8,549 bases of DNA from Streptosporangiaceae bacterium (GTDB lineage: Bacteria > Actinomycetota > Actinomycetes > Streptosporangiales > Streptosporangiaceae). The notes below the pieces were generated by a model. It had not been told where the DNA came from. It was given only the letters and a program-made list of their open reading frames with translations, and did no database searches. Where the stretch lies: NCBI GenBank assembly GCA_030039095.1, contig JASHQP010000756.1, positions 1-8,549 of the forward strand. The letters are read 5' to 3'. Of the stretch, positions 6,543-8,549 are shown one piece after another (within the stretch, counting starts at the first letter, position 1; every line of letters starts with the position of its first letter). The position numbers and the translations under genes were made by a program.

Positions 6543-8255
6543 CTACCCGCGGACGCTGACAGTGGCCCGGCCGAGCACCGGGTCAAGATCCAGTCCGTCC
6601 GGGAGCGTGCCGAAAGGGCCGCCGGGGCCACCCGATGGCTCGGAGCCGAGCCGGGAGGCGCAGAACGCGTCGGCGACGGCCGCGGGAGCGTACCGCACCA
6701 GCAGCGATGCCTGCAGGGTCAGCGCGATCAGCCCGGCCAGCCGCCTGGCCCCATACTGGGCCCGTCCAGCCCCCGCCCACCTCCCCCTTCCCCCTTCACC
6801 ATCCTCCTTCGCCGCCGCCGAAGCCTCCTTCAGCGAGCAGCGCAGCCGCTCGGCGGCGGCGTCCAGGCGCCGGTCGGCGCCGGCCGCGAGGTCGATCTGC
6901 GCTAGCAGAGCATCCGCGGAACCAGGGGAGCGGGTCAGCGCGCGGAGCACGTCCAGCGCGGTCACGTTGCCCGAGCCCTCCCACACGGAGTTCAGCGGGG
7001 CGTCCCGGTACAGCCGCGGCATGCCCGAGTCCTCCACGTACCCGTTCCCGCCCAGGCACTCGAGCGCCTCTGCGGTGACCATCGGCGTGCGCTTGCACAC
7101 CCAGTACTTGGCCGCGGGCAGCGCCAGCCGCAGCAGCGCGGCCTCGGCGTCGTCGCCGCGCGAGGCGCGGTCGGCCGCGCCGGCCAGGCGCATCGCCACC
7201 GTGGTGGCGGCCTCCGATTCCAGCGCCAGGTCGGCGACCACGGAGGCCATCAGCGGCTGCGCGGCGAGCGTGGTGCCGAACGAGCGGCGGATGCCGGTGT
7301 AGTGCACGGCCGTGACGCAAGCGATCCTGGTCGCGGCCGCGCTGCCGATGACGCAGTCCAGCCTCGTGGCGCTGACCATTTCGATGATCGTCGCCACGCC
7401 CCGGCCGGGCACACCGACCGGCCAGGCGAACGCGCCGTCGTACTCGACCTCCGAGGAGGCGTTGGACCTGTTCCCCAGCTTGTCCTTGAGCCGCTGAATG
7501 CGCATGGCGTTGCGGGTGCCGTCGGGCAGCACGCGGGGGAGCAGGAAGCAGGTCAGCCCCTCTGGCGCCCGGGCCAGGACCAGGAACAGGTCACACATGG
7601 GCGCGGAGCAGAACCACTTGTGCCCGGTGAGCTGGTAGCCGTCGCCGGCCGGGACGGCCCTGGTGGTGTTGGCCCTGACGTCGCTGCCGCCCTGCTTCTC
7701 GGTCATGGCCATGCCGGCCAGCAGGCCGGCCTTGCCGTCAGGAACCCGCAGCCCGGGGTCGTAGCTGCAGGAGCCGAGCAGCGGCTCGAACCGCGCGGCC
7801 AGCGCCGGGGCGTGCCGCAGCGCCGGCACGCAGGCGTAGGTCATGGAGATCGGGCAGCCGTGCCCGGCCTCGGCCTGGGTCCACACGTAGAACCTGGCCG
7901 CGCGCGCGACGTGCTCCCCGGTGGCGGCGCTGAGCCACGGCGCGGCGTGCATCCCGTGGCCGACCGCCACCGCCATCAGTTCATGCCAGGCGGGGTGGAA
8001 CTCCACCTCATCGATCCGGTTGCCGCGCGAATCGTGCGTGCGCAGCACCGGGGGATACTCGTTGGCCAGCCGGGCCAGGTCCTGCGTCGCGGCGGATCCC
8101 GCGCGCTCGCCCAGTTCGTGCAGCTCACCCGGGACGCCGACGCCTTCCCGGCGCAGCGCCTCGATCAGGGCCGGGTCGTCGGCCACGTCGTAGCCCGCCA
8201 GCGGCGGGACCTGATTGAGAACGTCGTGCGTGACATGCGGCGCCGCGCGCGTCAT
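6543..8255 (-). CDS. aidB: AidB-family acyl-CoA dehydrogenase-like flavoprotein
   Basis: A 570-residue FAD protein that is AidB-like along its length. Matching segments are THDVLNQVPPL (9-19), RLANEYPP (62-69), FHPAWHELM (86-94), QAEAGHGCPISMT (127-139), MTEKQGGSDVRANTTRA (184-200), GHKWF (211-215), LPDGTRNAMRIQRLKDKLG (243-261), NRSNAS (262-267), ECLGGNGY (399-406) and LNSVWEGSGN (421-430), with Glu426 at the acyl-CoA dehydrogenase base position. E. coli AidB belongs to the adaptive response to alkylating agents, binds DNA and has weak isovaleryl-CoA dehydrogenase activity; the actinobacterial role is less clear. The start is ATG at 8255 because GGGGAGG lies 5 nt upstream and the AidB N-terminus starts there; the frame is open to 8300, but that stretch is the leader hairpin. 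About 20 extra residues (around 483-502, Gly/Arg/Glu-rich) precede the last helices. The tail 538-570 is Gly/Pro-rich. First gene of the probable operon. Confidence 0.93.
   Translation of the reverse strand: MTRAAPHVTHDVLNQVPPLAGYDVADDPALIEALRREGVGVPGELHELGERAGSAATQDLARLANEYPPVLRTHDSRGNRIDEVEFHPAWHELMAVAVGHGMHAAPWLSAATGEHVARAARFYVWTQAEAGHGCPISMTYACVPALRHAPALAARFEPLLGSCSYDPGLRVPDGKAGLLAGMAMTEKQGGSDVRANTTRAVPAGDGYQLTGHKWFCSAPMCDLFLVLARAPEGLTCFLLPRVLPDGTRNAMRIQRLKDKLGNRSNASSEVEYDGAFAWPVGVPGRGVATIIEMVSATRLDCVIGSAAATRIACVTAVHYTGIRRSFGTTLAAQPLMASVVADLALESEAATTVAMRLAGAADRASRGDDAEAALLRLALPAAKYWVCKRTPMVTAEALECLGGNGYVEDSGMPRLYRDAPLNSVWEGSGNVTALDVLRALTRSPGSADALLAQIDLAAGADRRLDAAAERLRCSLKEASAAAKEDGEGGRGRWAGAGRAQYGARRLAGLIALTLQASLLVRYAPAAVADAFCASRLGSEPSGGPGGPFGTLPDGLDLDPVLGRATVSVRG
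6770..6799 (-). repeat. G-rich motif, copy in aidB (coding strand)
   Basis: On the minus strand GTGAA is followed by G5-AA-G5-AGGT-G3-C-G5, a canonical G-quadruplex pattern on the non-template strand, so the G-rich form is in the mRNA. It resembles the copy in gad at 3176-3203 with the same loops (AA, AGGT and a single pyrimidine) but in the opposite orientation relative to transcription. It encodes about residues 486-496, a Gly/Glu/Arg segment absent from E. coli AidB as I recall it. Confidence 0.7.
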
Positions 8256-8260
8256 AGGGA

Positions 8261-8267
8261 CCTCCCC
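8261..8267 (-). promoter_or_regulatory. Ribosome binding site of aidB, adjoining a hairpin
   Basis: The minus strand reads GGGGAGG, 5 nt from the ATG at 8255. The base of the 9-bp hairpin at 8268-8288 touches its 5' side with no spacer, so folding could affect ribosome access. It decides the start of aidB. Confidence 0.8.
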
Positions 8268-8288
8268 TGCGGGGGCTCCGCCCCCGCA
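8268..8288 (-). promoter_or_regulatory. Perfect 9-bp GC hairpin in the aidB leader
   Basis: On the minus strand TGCGGGGGC and GCCCCCGCA are perfect reverse complements around a 3-nt GGA loop. The hairpin lies 33 nt past the chelatase stop and directly before the aidB Shine-Dalgarno. It could be a terminator or attenuator of the upstream gene, an RNA stabiliser, or a dispersed GC palindrome of the kind common between actinomycete genes. No U-tract follows. Confidence 0.65.
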
Positions 8289-8296
8289 TACCCCCC

Positions 8297-8309
8297 GCAA
8301 AACCTTTGC
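8297..8309 (-). promoter_or_regulatory. Small 5-bp hairpin upstream of the GC hairpin
   Basis: The minus strand reads GCAAA-GGT-TTTGC, a perfect 5-bp stem with a 3-nt loop, 8 nt before the larger hairpin. The GCGGGGGG that follows could compete for the C-run of the larger stem, giving two mutually exclusive folds. Its significance is uncertain because the stem is short. Confidence 0.35.
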
Positions 8310-8321
8310 CGTCCCCCATTC

Positions 8322-8549
8322 TCAGCGCTCGGCGGCACGATCGCGAACGCACAGCTCAGCGTCCTCGCGGGCGGCCTGCAGATAGCGCTCGATGATCACG
8401 TCGGCCACCTCCGGCGCGGCGCCGAGCGGGTCGCTGACCGCCGCGGCGCCCGCGGCCAGCGACCGGGCGCGCACCTGATCGGCGAAGACCCCGGGCGCCA
8501 GCAGGTAGCTGGCCACGACCACTCTCCGTGCTCCGGCGGCCAGCAGCCC
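8322..8549 (-). CDS. Sirohydrochlorin chelatase / CbiX-like protein, C-terminal fragment
   Basis: The last 75 codons and TGA stop of a gene that starts beyond the right edge. The visible protein begins GLLAAGARRVVVASYLLAPG, then FADQVRARSLAAGA, PLGAAPEVADVIIERY and a charged tail. This matches the C-terminal half-domain of CbiX/SirB-type chelatases, in which AGARRVVV-(A)-x-(Y/F)-LAPG is a core strand-turn and PLG-x-x-P-x-(V/L)-A-(D/E)-(L/V) is the last helix start. The family inserts Fe2+ or Co2+ into sirohydrochlorin for siroheme or cobalamin synthesis. The metal-binding histidines are outside the window, so metal and pathway cannot be judged. A GTG at 8522 is internal to the conserved core and is not the start. 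The gap of 66 nt to aidB allows co-transcription, but the hairpins between them may separate the units. Confidence 0.8.
   Translation of the reverse strand, partial: GLLAAGARRVVVASYLLAPGVFADQVRARSLAAGAAAVSDPLGAAPEVADVIIERYLQAAREDAELCVRDRAAER

Noticed and set aside
5346..7302. Plus-strand open frames of 362 and 308 codons opposite glgX and aidB
   Set aside because: They are shadows of strongly conserved minus-strand genes, with Arg/Ser/Pro-rich compositions typical of antisense frames.
8256..8300. N-terminal extension of aidB by 15 residues
   Set aside because: The extension runs through the leader hairpin and the Shine-Dalgarno, and the ATG at 8255 has the better site and matches the family start.

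Overview
The window is a very GC-rich bacterial chromosome segment, almost certainly from an actinomycete (Actinomycetota). The evidence is strong G/C preference at third codon positions, a DUF222/13E12-type protein (a family almost confined to Actinobacteria), leaderless-tailed GC hairpins, and the style of the enzymes present. I cannot name a genus from sequence alone. Every gene I can support lies on the minus strand. The long open frames on the plus strand are antisense shadows of these genes.

Layout in the direction of transcription (right to left): (1) 8549-8322, the C-terminal end of a sirohydrochlorin chelatase/CbiX-like protein, cut by the window edge. (2) 8321-8256, a 66-nt gap holding two perfect hairpins, one ending directly at the Shine-Dalgarno sequence of the next gene. 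(3) 8255-6543, an AidB-type acyl-CoA dehydrogenase-fold flavoprotein. (4) 6533-4386, a glycogen debranching enzyme, GlgX. (5) 4376-3597, a stand-alone RibD C-terminal-type (pyrimidine/dihydrofolate reductase-like) NADPH reductase. (6) 3540-2080, a glutamate decarboxylase. Genes 3 to 6 are separated by only 9, 9 and 56 nt and probably form one operon. (7) 2079-1597, a 483-nt intergenic region with a 16-bp triple tandem repeat and an inverted copy of it that can form a long hairpin, a good candidate for the operon's 3' end. (8) 1596-1, the N-terminal 532 residues of a DUF222 protein, running off the left edge before its expected HNH nuclease domain.

How the genes may work together: the operon combines storage-glucan breakdown (GlgX), glutamate decarboxylation to GABA (a proton-consuming acid-stress reaction), an AidB flavoprotein (a stress-linked family in E. 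coli) and an NADPH-dependent reductase. A stress or stationary-phase set is a reasonable inference, but nothing in the sequence proves a shared function.

The most unusual observation is a G-rich motif of about 28-30 nt found inside both the gad and aidB coding sequences, in opposite orientations. In each gene it lies within an apparent in-frame insertion of about 16-20 residues relative to the E. coli homologue as I recall it. The two copies share the same G-run and loop pattern and match the canonical G-quadruplex motif. This could be a small dispersed repeat that inserts into coding regions.
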